A stretch of DNA of 16,113 nucleotides from Flavobacterium sp. Its GTDB lineage: Bacteria > Bacteroidota > Bacteroidia > Flavobacteriales > Flavobacteriaceae. The notes below the pieces were generated by a model that was not told the origin of the DNA, did no database searches, and saw nothing but the letters and a program-made list of their open reading frames with translations. Made by a program: the position numbers and the translations under genes. The stretch is taken from positions 1-16,113 of the forward strand of contig JAAURU010000026.1 of assembly GCA_012032075.1 (NCBI GenBank), read 5' to 3'. Shown in pieces: positions 1-8,034 of the stretch. Every line of letters starts with the position of its first letter. Positions within the stretch are counted from its first letter, which is position 1.

Positions 1-519
1 ATGAAAGTCCAATCATCCGCTCATCCCAATTGAATTTATAGATGGTATAATAACCCCAATTACTGTGAACCGCGTGCGATGCCGTATACAACAAGAATAT
101 CGAAATCACCAAACCAATCAACTGCGGATATTTTCTCAAATTCATAAATGCGCCTATCGGATTGGCGCGTTTCAAATTAAATTCTCTACGGTTGTGCTCA
201 GGCAATGATTCGGGTAAAATAAAATAACCGTATAAAAAGTTCAATAAACACAATACAGCTGCAGCATAAAACGGAACTCTCGAGCCAAATTGACCTAATA
301 ATCCGCCAATAACCGGACCAATAATAAAGCCCAAACCAAAGGCTGCTCCAATCATCCCGAAATTTTTCGCGCGGTTTTCAGGCGTACTCACATCAGCAAT
401 ATATGCCGAAGCGGTTGTGATACTCGCACCCGAAATTCCGGCTATAATTCGGCCTATAAACACCACGTAATGTTAGGCGCCAAAGCCAACAAAATATAAT
501 CCAAACCAAAAGGCAAAAA
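1..519 (-). pseudogene. MFS exporter of the TCR/Tet type, internal fragment with frame break
   Basis: The minus strand reads as the middle of a 12-TM drug/proton antiporter of the TCR/Tet type. It carries FIGRIIAGISGAS, then TASAYIADVSTPENRAKNFG and the hydrophobic GFIIGPVIGGLLGQFG, followed by FILPESLPEHNRREF before the central loop. It runs off the left edge, so the C-terminal half is missing. Near 461-462 the frame breaks: upstream FGLDYILLALAPNITW continues into FIGRIIAG only if one base is added, giving the expected W-L-F-I-G-R. Homology ends near 519 at about the second membrane segment, with no start codon, where unrelated + strand coding sequence begins. GC is about 42%, well above the tsaB region (about 27-30%). 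It is either a transferred and truncated gene or a contig chimera; I cannot tell which. Confidence 0.75.
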
Positions 520-529
520 GCAATTCGAA

Positions 530-748
530 GTGGCTTCACAACTCATCGGGACAAGGCAAGAAAAGGACGCTTACAAAGGTTTGGATTTATTGAATAATCT
601 TGTTTTAAGTGAGCCAAATTATACCCTAGCTTGGGAAAAAATGGCCGAGACCTATCGGGTTTGGAATATGTTTGACAAACACAATGCTGACCTTAAAAGA
701 TGCTACCAAAAAATAAAAGAATTACAAGCGCTCTTAAAGAAAAAATAA
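530..748 (+). CDS. TPR-like protein, C-terminal fragment, function unknown
   Basis: I do not recognise the family. The frame is open from a stop at 497-499 and the nearest start is a GTG at 530, but this probably is not the true start: the reading frame seems cut off at the junction with the MFS fragment. The 72 residues form a TPR-like helix pair, with LDLLNNLVLSEPNYTLAWEKMAETYRVW resembling the W-L-G-Y-A-F-A-Y-A-P pattern (residues about 18-45), then a lysine-rich helical tail. The TAA stop at 746-748 touches the tsaB ATG at 749, so translation is probably coupled and this part is likely native to the tsaB locus. GC of about 37% by hand count lies between the MFS fragment and tsaB. Confidence 0.5.
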   Translation: MASQLIGTRQEKDAYKGLDLLNNLVLSEPNYTLAWEKMAETYRVWNMFDKHNADLKRCYQKIKELQALLKKK

Positions 749-1408
749 ATGCCAACCATTTTAAACATAGAAACAGCAACAAAAAACTGTTCCATTTCAA
801 TTGCAAAAGAAGGAAAAACAATTCTTTGTAAAGAATTAGCAACAGAAAATTTTTCGCATGCTGAAAAACTACATATTTTTATAGAAGAAGTTTTAGAAGA
901 AACTAATTTGACATTTAAAGATATTAATGCAATAGCTGTGAGTCAAGGTCCTGGTTCTTATACTGGTTTGAGAATAGGAGTTTCGGCTGCAAAAGGTTTG
1001 TGTTATGCTTTAGATTTACCATTAATTGCTATTGATACTTTAGAATTATTAGCAAGAAGAGTCAAAATTGAAGAAGGAATTATTGTTCCAATGATTGATG
1101 CAAGACGAATGGAGGTTTACACCGCTTTTTATGATAAAAACTACAATAAAACCAGAAAAACTGAAGCCGAAATTATTAACGAAGCATCCTATAAAGAAAT
1201 TAATGAAATCTTTCATTTAGTAGGTGATGGAACTTCAAAATTTAAAGAAGTCTTAACAAATTCAAAATTTATATTTCATAATGAAGTCGTTTATCCATCA
1301 GCAAATGAAATGAGCATTTTGTCGTTTGAAAAATACAAAAAAAGCGACTTTGTAGATGTCGCTTATTTTGAACCTTATTATTTAAAAGATTTTGTATTAA
1401 TTAAATAA
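749..1408 (+). CDS. tsaB: tRNA threonylcarbamoyladenosine biosynthesis protein TsaB
   Basis: TsaB is the inactive-paralogue partner of TsaD in the complex that transfers threonylcarbamoyl to A37 of ANN-decoding tRNAs. The 219 residues are normal for the family. The ASKHA-type fold shows in the N-terminal NIETATKNCSISIAKEG (about 6-22), the signature VSQGPGSYTGLRIGVSAAKGL (about 64-84) and PMIDARRMEVYTAFYD (about 113-128). The ATG directly follows the stop of the TPR-like fragment. The gene ends one base short of the convergent mscS stop. Its last 70 bases also hold an inverted repeat that works as a terminator for mscS on the other strand. The frame is intact. Confidence 0.95.
   Translation: MPTILNIETATKNCSISIAKEGKTILCKELATENFSHAEKLHIFIEEVLEETNLTFKDINAIAVSQGPGSYTGLRIGVSAAKGLCYALDLPLIAIDTLELLARRVKIEEGIIVPMIDARRMEVYTAFYDKNYNKTRKTEAEIINEASYKEINEIFHLVGDGTSKFKEVLTNSKFIFHNEVVYPSANEMSILSFEKYKKSDFVDVAYFEPYYLKDFVLIK
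1337..1364 (-). terminator. Rho-independent terminator of the DUF255-mscS operon, inside tsaB
   Basis: Arms AAGCGAC (1342-1348) and GTCGCTT (1358-1364) with a 9-nt loop. Read on the minus strand the stem is followed by seven T (1343-1337) and more T-rich sequence. It lies about 45 nt past the mscS stop and is wholly within the tsaB coding region. On the + strand there is no T-run after the stem, so it should act on mscS only. Confidence 0.7.
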
Positions 1409-1409
1409 T

Positions 1410-2227
1410 TTATTTCTTACTTATTTCAACTTGATGTGGATATGGAATTTCTATTCCAGCTGTATCAAATGCAATTTTACATTGTTCTAAGGTGTCGCTA
1501 TGTACGGTTAAGAAATTCTCAGCATTTGTCCATGGTCTTACTGCAATATTTATAGAACTATCGGCTAATGCTAGTACTAATACAGATGGTGCAGGATTCT
1601 TTAAAACTAATTCGTTTTTACTTAGAACATCAAGAATTACTTCTTTAACTTGTTTTAAATCGGAATTGTAATCGACACCAATAGTTAAATCTACTCTTCT
1701 AATTCCTTCTTGTGTGTAATTTTTAATCACACCATTAGATAAGGAACCATTTGGAATATAAACCGTTTGATTATTAGCTGTTAAAAGACGAGTATTAAAA
1801 ATTTGAATTTCTTTCACCGTTCCTATTTCACCTTGAGCCTCAATAACATCATCCAATTTAAAAGGTTTAAAAAGAATGATTAAAATTCCTCCTGCAAAAT
1901 TTGATAATGAGCCTTGAAGTGCTAAACCTACAGCAAGTCCGGCTGCACCTAAAATGGCTACAAAAGAAGATGTAGGAACACCTAAATTTGATATTACTGT
2001 TATAAATACAAGAATACGTAATGTCCAAAAAATAAAATTACCTATAAAATTGGACAGGGTTACATCTATTTCTCTCTTAATTAATACTTTTTTTATAGCT
2101 TTAGTTATGATACTAGTTAACCAAAGTCCTGCAAATAATATTATTATTGCTGTTACAATTTAGGAGAATATTCTACTGCTATATTAATTACCGTTTCAAT
2201 GTATTTTTCAATTTTTTCGCTAGTCAT
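1410..2227 (-). CDS. Small-conductance mechanosensitive channel MscS family (frame break)
   Basis: A compact MscS channel that opens under membrane tension on osmotic downshock. The start is the ATG at 2227, overlapping the DUF255 stop by 8 nt. The protein begins MTSEKIEKYIETV, then has membrane segments TAIIILFAGLWLTSII and FIFWTLRILVFITVIS. The pore helix and beta-domain entry VAILGAAGLAVGLALQGSLSNFAGG is the MscS signature, followed by KPFKLDDVIEAQGEIGTVKEI and YIPNGSLSNGVIKNY. Near 2159-2161 one base is missing: CCT AAA TTG TAA should read through as P-K-I-V-T-A. With the base restored the protein is 272 residues, normal for the family. The C-terminal part alone has only a TTG at 1856, which is not the real start. 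Confidence 0.9.
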
Positions 2228-4245
2228 TTTTTATTTGGTTTATAATACTTTCAATTTTGGTTTCTGGAATTTGACAAGTCCTATTCGAACAAAGATAAAG
2301 TAAGTCTTTTGCTTTATCAAATCTATCGGCTAAAAATGGCAGATTACTTTCTTTGGTACAACCAGCAATAATCACATTTGGTGTAAACAAGATATTAATT
2401 TGAGTAACTTTTTCTAGAGCGTTTTTTCCGCAAATAGCCAATTCTTTTTGGTTTCCCAAAGTATTCATCCATACATACAACCAATTTGAAAAAGCTGAAG
2501 CATAATCGATTGTTGGTAAGACAATGGCTAACATATTTTGATATACTTTTTCATAATACGAATTTTCAAAGTAAATACTCAAAGCATACAAGTTATTTGC
2601 CATGACAGAATTTGAAGCAGGAATAACATTATCTTCAATTTCATAATGAGTAGCAATCAAAGCTTCAGCATTTCTTGAAGTAAAGGAAAAAAACTGCTCT
2701 TTTTCATTGTAAAAATTTTCAAAACAATAATCAGTTAATTGTTTCGCATTAATAAGGTATTTTTCATTTAATGTAATTTGGTATAAACTAATGAAAGCTT
2801 CTATTGTTAACGCATAATCTTCTAAAAAACCTTCAATTTTGCTAACATTATTTTTATAAGTGTGCCAAAGAAATCCAGTTTCATTCCATAATTGAGTAGT
2901 AATGAAAGAAGCACAATTTTCAGCTTTTTCTAAATATTTTGGGTTTCCCAATGCTTTGTAACTATCAACCAATCCAGAAATATATAGTGCATTCCAAGAT
3001 GTGATACTTTTATCATCTAATCGCGGTTTTTTTCTTTCTTTACGAATGGTATAAAGTAATTGTTCCCAATTTTTCTTTTTAACGCTTAATGCTTCGGCTG
3101 AAATTCCATTTTGTTTGGCTATTTCCTCAATCGTTTCTTTCTGAATTAAAACATATTTCTTTTCTTCTTCCCAATAACCAAATGAATTAACGTTAAATAC
3201 TTTGGCAAACAAATTAAAATCTTCTTTTAAAATAGTTTGTAATTCTTCTTTAGTCCAAGAATAAAAAGCACCTTCTTCGAGATGATTCTCTTCGTTTAAA
3301 CTATCAGCATCAAGAGAGGCAAAATACCCTTTTTTATCATTTAATAATTCGTTATCACAAAACTGTACTGTTTTTTCAATGACTTCTTTATATAAGATAT
3401 TTTTAGTTCGTTTGTAAGCATCTGCATAAACCGAAAGTAATTGACCGTTATCATATAACATTTTTTCAAAATGAGGAACATGCCATTTCACATCTACAGA
3501 GTATCTTGAAAAACCTCCATCTACAGTATCAAATAAACCACCCCAAGCCATTTTTGTTAAAGAAGTATCAACATGTTTTAAAATTGCTTTGTCTTTATTT
3601 TGATAACCATATCGTTGTAGGAATCTCAAATTAGTAGGCATCATAAATTTTGGAGCTCTAGCATAACCACCATATTCCAAATCGAAACTTTTTTTGCCAT
3701 TTTGTTATCAAATCAACCATTTTTTCTTCTGAAAAAAAGGTATTTTCATTATTTTTTTGAACTATTCCCATGATTTGAATGCCTTCATGGAGTTTTTCAG
3801 CATATTCAATCATTTTTTCAGGATTTGTTTCATAAAGTTGTTGTAGTTGTTGTAAGGCATTTATCCAATCGTTTTTTCTAAAATAAGTACCACCCCAAAC
3901 GGGTTTCCCATTGGGTAAACAAACTACATTTAAAGGCCAACCGCCTTGACCAGTCATGATTTGAATAGCTTTCATATAAATAGCATCCACATCTGGTCGT
4001 TCTTCTCGATCTACTTTTATGCAAGTAAAACAAGCATTCATTACTTTGGCAACTGCCTCATCCTCGAAGGATTCATGTTCCATTACATGACACCAATGGC
4101 ATGCTGCATAACCAATACTTACAATAATTAAGGTATTGTTCTCTTTTGCCTTTTGTAAAGTTTCTGTATTCCATGCTTTCCAGTGAATAGGATTTGAAGC
4201 ATGTTGAAGTAAATATGGGCTAGATTCTTTGTGTAGTTCGTTCAT
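2220..4245 (-). CDS. DUF255 / YyaL-like thioredoxin-domain protein (frame break)
   Basis: Member of the DUF255 (YyaL, SSP411-like) family: an N-terminal thioredoxin-like domain fused to an alpha/alpha-toroid resembling N-acylglucosamine 2-epimerase. Its biochemical role is not established. The start is the ATG at 4245 (MNELHKESSPYLLQHASNPIHW); a longer reading from 4317 would run through the dodecin terminator. The thioredoxin motif GYAACHWCHVMEHESFED has C49 and C52. DREERPDVDAIYM and TGQGGWPLNVVCLPNGKPVWGGTYF follow, then in the toroid APKFMMPTNLRFLQRYG, GGFSRYSVD, VPHFEKMLYDNGQL and DDKSITSWNALYISG. The frame breaks at the run of seven A on the coding strand (3689-3695); removing one A (or adding two) joins KWQK to SFDLEYGGYARAPKF. 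Repaired length is about 674 residues. It is cotranscribed with mscS (8-nt overlap). Confidence 0.9.
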
Positions 4246-4256
4246 GTGTAATAATA

Positions 4257-4281
4257 AAAAAGCGTTCAAAATTGAACGCTT
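4257..4281 (-). terminator. Rho-independent terminator after dodecin
   Basis: Arms AAGCGTTCAA (4260-4269) and TTGAACGCTT (4272-4281) form a near-perfect palindrome. On the minus strand it is followed by a T-run (4261-4256) and lies 23 nt past the dodecin stop, between dodecin and the DUF255 start. Confidence 0.85.
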
Positions 4282-4303
4282 AAAGATAAGTAAACAATTA
4301 AAA

Positions 4304-4504
4304 TTAATCCAATTCAAATGTTACTTTTAAATTCACTCTAAATTCAGTTACAACTCCATCTTTTACTTGTGCACTTTGATCTTGTACATATACTGAACGA
4401 ATATTTTTAAGTGATTTTGAAGCTTTTTCCACAGCTTTTTTTGTTGCATCTTCCCAGCTTTTTTCTGAGTTTGATAATACTTCGATAACTTTTAATACTG
4501 ACAT
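4304..4504 (-). CDS. Dodecin family flavin-binding protein
   Basis: A 66-residue dodecin: a single beta-alpha-beta-beta unit that in studied members forms a hollow dodecamer storing or buffering flavin. Diagnostic pieces are VIEVLSNSEKSWEDATKKAVEKASKSLKNIRSV, the QDQSAQV strand and the C-terminal EFRVNLKVTFELD. Length and layout match the family. The Trp that stacks on the flavin ring in well-studied archaeal and mycobacterial dodecins (motif xWxEV) is Ser here (NIRSVYV, about residue 37), so flavin binding may differ. The gene is monocistronic, with its own promoter and terminator, and divergent from the phosphate transporter. Confidence 0.9.
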   Translation of the reverse strand: MSVLKVIEVLSNSEKSWEDATKKAVEKASKSLKNIRSVYVQDQSAQVKDGVVTEFRVNLKVTFELD

Positions 4505-4534
4505 GTTTATTAAATTTGATTGTTAAGATAGTTT

Positions 4535-4566
4535 TAAAGATACTGAATTACTAAGTATATTACAAA
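4535..4566 (-). promoter_or_regulatory. Bacteroidota-type promoter for dodecin
   Basis: On the minus strand a TTTG (4566-4563) is followed after 20 nt by TATCTTTA (4542-4535). This is one base off the Bacteroidota consensus TTTG-N19-TAnnTTTG and ends about 30 nt before the dodecin ATG. Confidence 0.6.
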
Positions 4567-4662
4567 TTTTATGTTTAAAAAAAAATGAATTAATAACATT
4601 AACTTAACATTGAAAACAAATAGTTAAAGGACTTTTGCAATGGAATAATTTTTATAAATTCA

Positions 4663-6906
4663 ATGGAACAAATATATATTTTAATGCTTGTCGCATTAGC
4701 TCTTTTAGCTGCGATTGATTTAATGGTAGGAGTAGCTAATGATGCAGTAAATTTTTTAAATTCGGGAATAGGTTCAAAAGCAGTCTCATTTAAAACATTA
4801 ATGATTGTTGCCAGTATTGGAATTGCATTAGGGGCTTTATTTTCTAGTGGAATGATGGAAATTGCTCGAAGTGGAATTTTTATGCCTGCCATGTTTACTT
4901 TCAATGATGTAATGATTATATTTTTAGCTGTAATGATAACTGATGTTTTATTACTGGATATATTTAATTCATTAGGTTTACCCACATCAACTACAGTTTC
5001 TGTAGTTTTTTCTTTACTAGGAGGTGCTGTGTGTTTAGGATTGTATAAAATGATTTCTCAAGATGCTAATACAAATTCTATATTAGATTATATTAATCAA
5101 GAAAAAGCCACTGAAATTGTTTCTAGTATTCTTATTTCTGTTGCGCTATCATTTACAATAGGTGCATTTGTTCAATATATCTCGAGAATCTTATTTTCGT
5201 TTCATTACGAAAAAAGAGTAAAATATTTTGGTGCTATTTTTGGTGGAATTGGAATTTCAGCAATTACTTATTTCATTTTGTTTAAAGGACTAAAGAGTTC
5301 TTCTTTTATGACTAATAATCTTAAAGAATTAATGAATAGTAATCAATTTTTAATTTTAGGAGTTAGTTTTTTATTTTGGACAATTTTATCACAAATTTTA
5401 ATTGTAAAAAAAGTAAATATCTTTAAAGTAATTATTGTCATAGGTACTTTTGCTTTATCACTTGCATTTGCAGGAAATGATTTGGTAAACTTTATTGGAG
5501 TTCCAATTGCAGCTTTACAATCTTATGAAATTTATGTAGGAAGTGGAAGTAATGATCAAATGTTAATGAGTGCATTAGCTTCTAGCGAATTAAAAGCTAA
5601 TTTTTGGTTGTTATTAATAGGAGGTGGAATTATGGTGTACACACTTTGGACATCTAAAAAAGCAAAAGAAGTTATTGAGACAGGAGTTTCTTTATCAAGA
5701 CAAAGTGAAGGAACAGAACGATTTGATGCTAATAATTTATCAAGAATTGTTGTAAGAGGTGTAATGTATATTGGTCAAATTTTAAATTATTTTTTACCAA
5801 AAGCATTAGAAGTTAAAATTGACAAACAATTCACGAAGCCAGAAACAAAACAAAAAAAGAGTGAAGAACCAGCTTTTGATATGGTTAGAGCATCTGTGAA
5901 TCTTATGGTTGCTAGTATTTTGATTGCTATAGGTACTTCTTTAAAATTACCTCTATCTACTACTTATGTAACTTTTATGGTAGCAATGGGAACTTCTTTT
6001 GCAGATAGAGCTTGGGACAGAGAAAGTGCAGTATATAGAGTTGCAGGAGTAATTAATGTAATAGGAGGATGGTTTATTACGGCTTTTGTTGCTTTTTTAA
6101 TGGCTGGGACAATAGTAGTGTTATTAAACTTTGGAAAAGTATTTGCTTTTTTTGCATTAATGGTTACCGTAGGTATTTTATTATACAAAAGTGCAAGAAA
6201 ATATATTAAGAAGACAAAAGAAAAAGAAGAAGAAATTAAATTGAAAAAAGAAGATATTTTTTCTATTAAAGAAATAATTTCTGAAACTTCTTCTCAAGTA
6301 GGGAAAGTGATTCGTAAAACTAATGGTTTATATACAGATGTTATAAATAATCTTGGATTACAAGACTTAGCTAAACTGAAGGAAAACAAGAAAAAGTTAA
6401 AGAAACTAGAAAAAGATGTTGATGATTTAAAGAGCAATGTATATTATGTAATTAAAAATTTAGATGAAACATCATTAGAGGCTAGTAAGTTTTATGTACT
6501 TATTTTAGGTTATTTACAAGATATGGTACAATCTATAGGTTATATAACTACAAATAGTTATTCACACATTAACAATAATCATAAGCAATTAAAGTTTAAC
6601 CAAATAAGAGATTTAAAAACAGTTGACAATAAATTACAACACTTATTTAATAGACTTGATAAAAGCTTAGAAAAAGAAGATTACAGTCAAATTGATGAAA
6701 TATTGAGTGAAAAAGCAGGTTTGTTAGAATCTATTTCAGAATTAATTCAAAAGCAAATTATAAGGATTAGAACAACAGAAAATAGTCCTAAGAATAGTAA
6801 ATTATACTTTGGGTTGCTTTTAGAGACTAACGATTTGGTTAAGGCAACTATGAATTTGCTTGAATTATTTAAAGAGTTCAATAAACAAACAGATAGTAAA
6901 AAATAA
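4663..6906 (+). CDS. PiT-family inorganic phosphate transporter with C-terminal soluble domain
   Basis: A 747-residue inner-membrane phosphate:cation symporter of the PiT (PF01384) family. The two inverted-repeat signatures are present: GVANDAVNFLNSGIGSKA (23-40) with LGLPTSTTVSV (104-114), and AFAGNDLVNFIGVPIAA (268-284) with LKLPLSTTYVTF (427-438). About ten or more hydrophobic segments fill residues 5-510. Residues 511-747 have no membrane segments, are rich in Lys, Glu and Leu, and look like a helical PhoU-like domain, as in other long Bacteroidota PiT proteins; its regulatory role is inferred. An upstream ATG near 4640 is followed at once by a stop, so 4663 is the start. The frame is intact over more than 2.2 kb. 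A strong terminator follows. Confidence 0.93.
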   Translation: MEQIYILMLVALALLAAIDLMVGVANDAVNFLNSGIGSKAVSFKTLMIVASIGIALGALFSSGMMEIARSGIFMPAMFTFNDVMIIFLAVMITDVLLLDIFNSLGLPTSTTVSVVFSLLGGAVCLGLYKMISQDANTNSILDYINQEKATEIVSSILISVALSFTIGAFVQYISRILFSFHYEKRVKYFGAIFGGIGISAITYFILFKGLKSSSFMTNNLKELMNSNQFLILGVSFLFWTILSQILIVKKVNIFKVIIVIGTFALSLAFAGNDLVNFIGVPIAALQSYEIYVGSGSNDQMLMSALASSELKANFWLLLIGGGIMVYTLWTSKKAKEVIETGVSLSRQSEGTERFDANNLSRIVVRGVMYIGQILNYFLPKALEVKIDKQFTKPETKQKKSEEPAFDMVRASVNLMVASILIAIGTSLKLPLSTTYVTFMVAMGTSFADRAWDRESAVYRVAGVINVIGGWFITAFVAFLMAGTIVVLLNFGKVFAFFALMVTVGILLYKSARKYIKKTKEKEEEIKLKKEDIFSIKEIISETSSQVGKVIRKTNGLYTDVINNLGLQDLAKLKENKKKLKKLEKDVDDLKSNVYYVIKNLDETSLEASKFYVLILGYLQDMVQSIGYITTNSYSHINNNHKQLKFNQIRDLKTVDNKLQHLFNRLDKSLEKEDYSQIDEILSEKAGLLESISELIQKQIIRIRTTENSPKNSKLYFGLLLETNDLVKATMNLLELFKEFNKQTDSKK

Positions 6907-6920
6907 AATCGTTTTAAAAT

Positions 6921-6960
6921 AAAAAAAGCACATTGTAAGGATTTATAATGTGCTTTTTTT
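6921..6960. terminator. Bidirectional terminator between the phosphate transporter and nfu
   Basis: A long hairpin with arms 6921-6938 and 6943-6960, 18 pairs including one G-T, and loop GGAT. The ends are A7 and T7, so a T-run follows the stem on both strands. It serves the convergent PiT (+) and nfu (-) genes. Confidence 0.88.
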
Positions 6961-6972
6961 TATCAAATAAAT

Positions 6973-7873
6973 TTAAGCGTTTAATGCTTCGACAATTATT
7001 TCATTATCATTAAGCATTTGCTTTAGCATATTTTCAATGCCACTTTTTAATGTAAAAGTAGAAGAAGGACAGCCACTGCAAGCACCTTGTAAAATTACTT
7101 TTACTCTTTTTGATGACGAATCATAAGATTCAAACATAATATTTCCACCATCACCTTGAACTGCTGGCTTAATATATTCTTCTAAAATAGTAATGATTTG
7201 TTGCGAAGTTGTATCTAATTTATCAAAATAATCATCTTGTTGTTTTATGTTTTTTTCTGATGCAACTAATAAAGCTTCATCAATAACAACATTACCATTT
7301 TCAATATATTCTTTTAAAAATGTTCTTAATTCTAGTGTTATTTCATCCCAATCTGTAATTGCATATTTGGTAATCGAAATATAATTTTCATCAATAAAAA
7401 CTTCTTTAACAAAAGGGAAATTAAATAATTTTTTAGCTAGAGGAGAAGCAATAGTATCATCGATACTTTTGCATTCTAGCATATTTTTGGTCAATAATTT
7501 ATTGCATACAAATTTTAAAACAGCAGGATTAGGAGTAGTTTCTGCATAAATAGTAATAGGTAATTTTTTAGTTGTATTCTCTTCTATTTTAAGTATTTCA
7601 CCACCCTTTTCAATAAAGGTTTTAATCTGTTCAGCAACAGCATCTTGGATATCTTCCCACTCAGCAATTGAAAATTTTTCGATTGCGATAAAATTTCCTG
7701 AGATAAATACCGTTTTAACAAAAGGTAAATAGAACAATTGCATTGCTAAAGGAGAGTTTTTAGTTTCATCTATATTTTTAAACTCAAAACTTTGATCCTT
7801 TTACAATAATATCGTTTAATTCAAATTTAACAATTGCAGGATTAGTTGTGTTTTTTATGGATATTTCTAGCAT
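6973..7873 (-). CDS. Nfu-type Fe-S cluster scaffold with two Nfu_N domains (frame break)
   Basis: Fe-S carrier/scaffold protein. The start is the ATG at 7873 (MLEISIKNTTNPAIVKFELND). Two Nfu_N-like domains are repeated in tandem: NTTNPAIVKF...NSPLAMQLFYLPFVKTVFISGNFIAIEKF and TTPNPAVLKF...ASPLAKKLFNFPFVKEVFIDENYISITKY. A C-terminal NifU domain carries the cluster-binding CxxC in QGACSGCPSSTFTLKSGIE (about C265 and C268). The frame breaks near 7786-7789: a run of four A on the + strand should be three, joining KGSKF to EFKNIDETKNSPLA. Repaired length is 299 residues, usual for Flavobacteriaceae. The start at 7743 would delete most of the first domain and is not real. Confidence 0.9.
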
Positions 7874-7889
7874 TTGAATAACTTTTTCA

Positions 7890-7922
7890 CAAAGATAATG
7901 AACTTACTTGCTTTATCGCAAT
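7890..7922 (-). promoter_or_regulatory. Bacteroidota-type promoter for nfu
   Basis: On the minus strand ATTG (core TTG, 7921-7919) and TATCTTTG (7897-7890), an exact match to TAnnTTTG, separated by 21 nt. The predicted transcript starts about 10 nt before the ATG at 7873, giving a very short leader. Confidence 0.6.
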
Positions 7923-7973
7923 TTTAGTCTCAAATCTATAGGTAAAAAAATATTAATAATAACATAAAATTTA

Positions 7974-7981
7974 TATCTTTG
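7974..7981 (+). promoter_or_regulatory. Bacteroidota -7 promoter element for the PorP/SprF-like gene
   Basis: TATCTTTG matches TAnnTTTG exactly, about 53 nt before the ATG at 8035. I see no clear TTTG at the -33 position, so only the -7 half is supported. Confidence 0.45.
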
Positions 7982-8034
7982 AAAAATTACCTACAATGCA
8001 TCAATAGCAAAAAGTTTCAATTATATTATGTACA

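Noticed and set aside
4246..4317. Longer start for the DUF255 protein at 4317
   Set aside because: It would read through the dodecin terminator and overlap the dodecin stop; the family N-terminus MNELHKESSPYLLQHA begins at 4245.
4599..4662. A promoter for the phosphate transporter (TAACATTG at 4605-4612)
   Set aside because: One mismatch in the -7 motif and no TTTG at a proper distance; in such AT-rich DNA it is not convincing.
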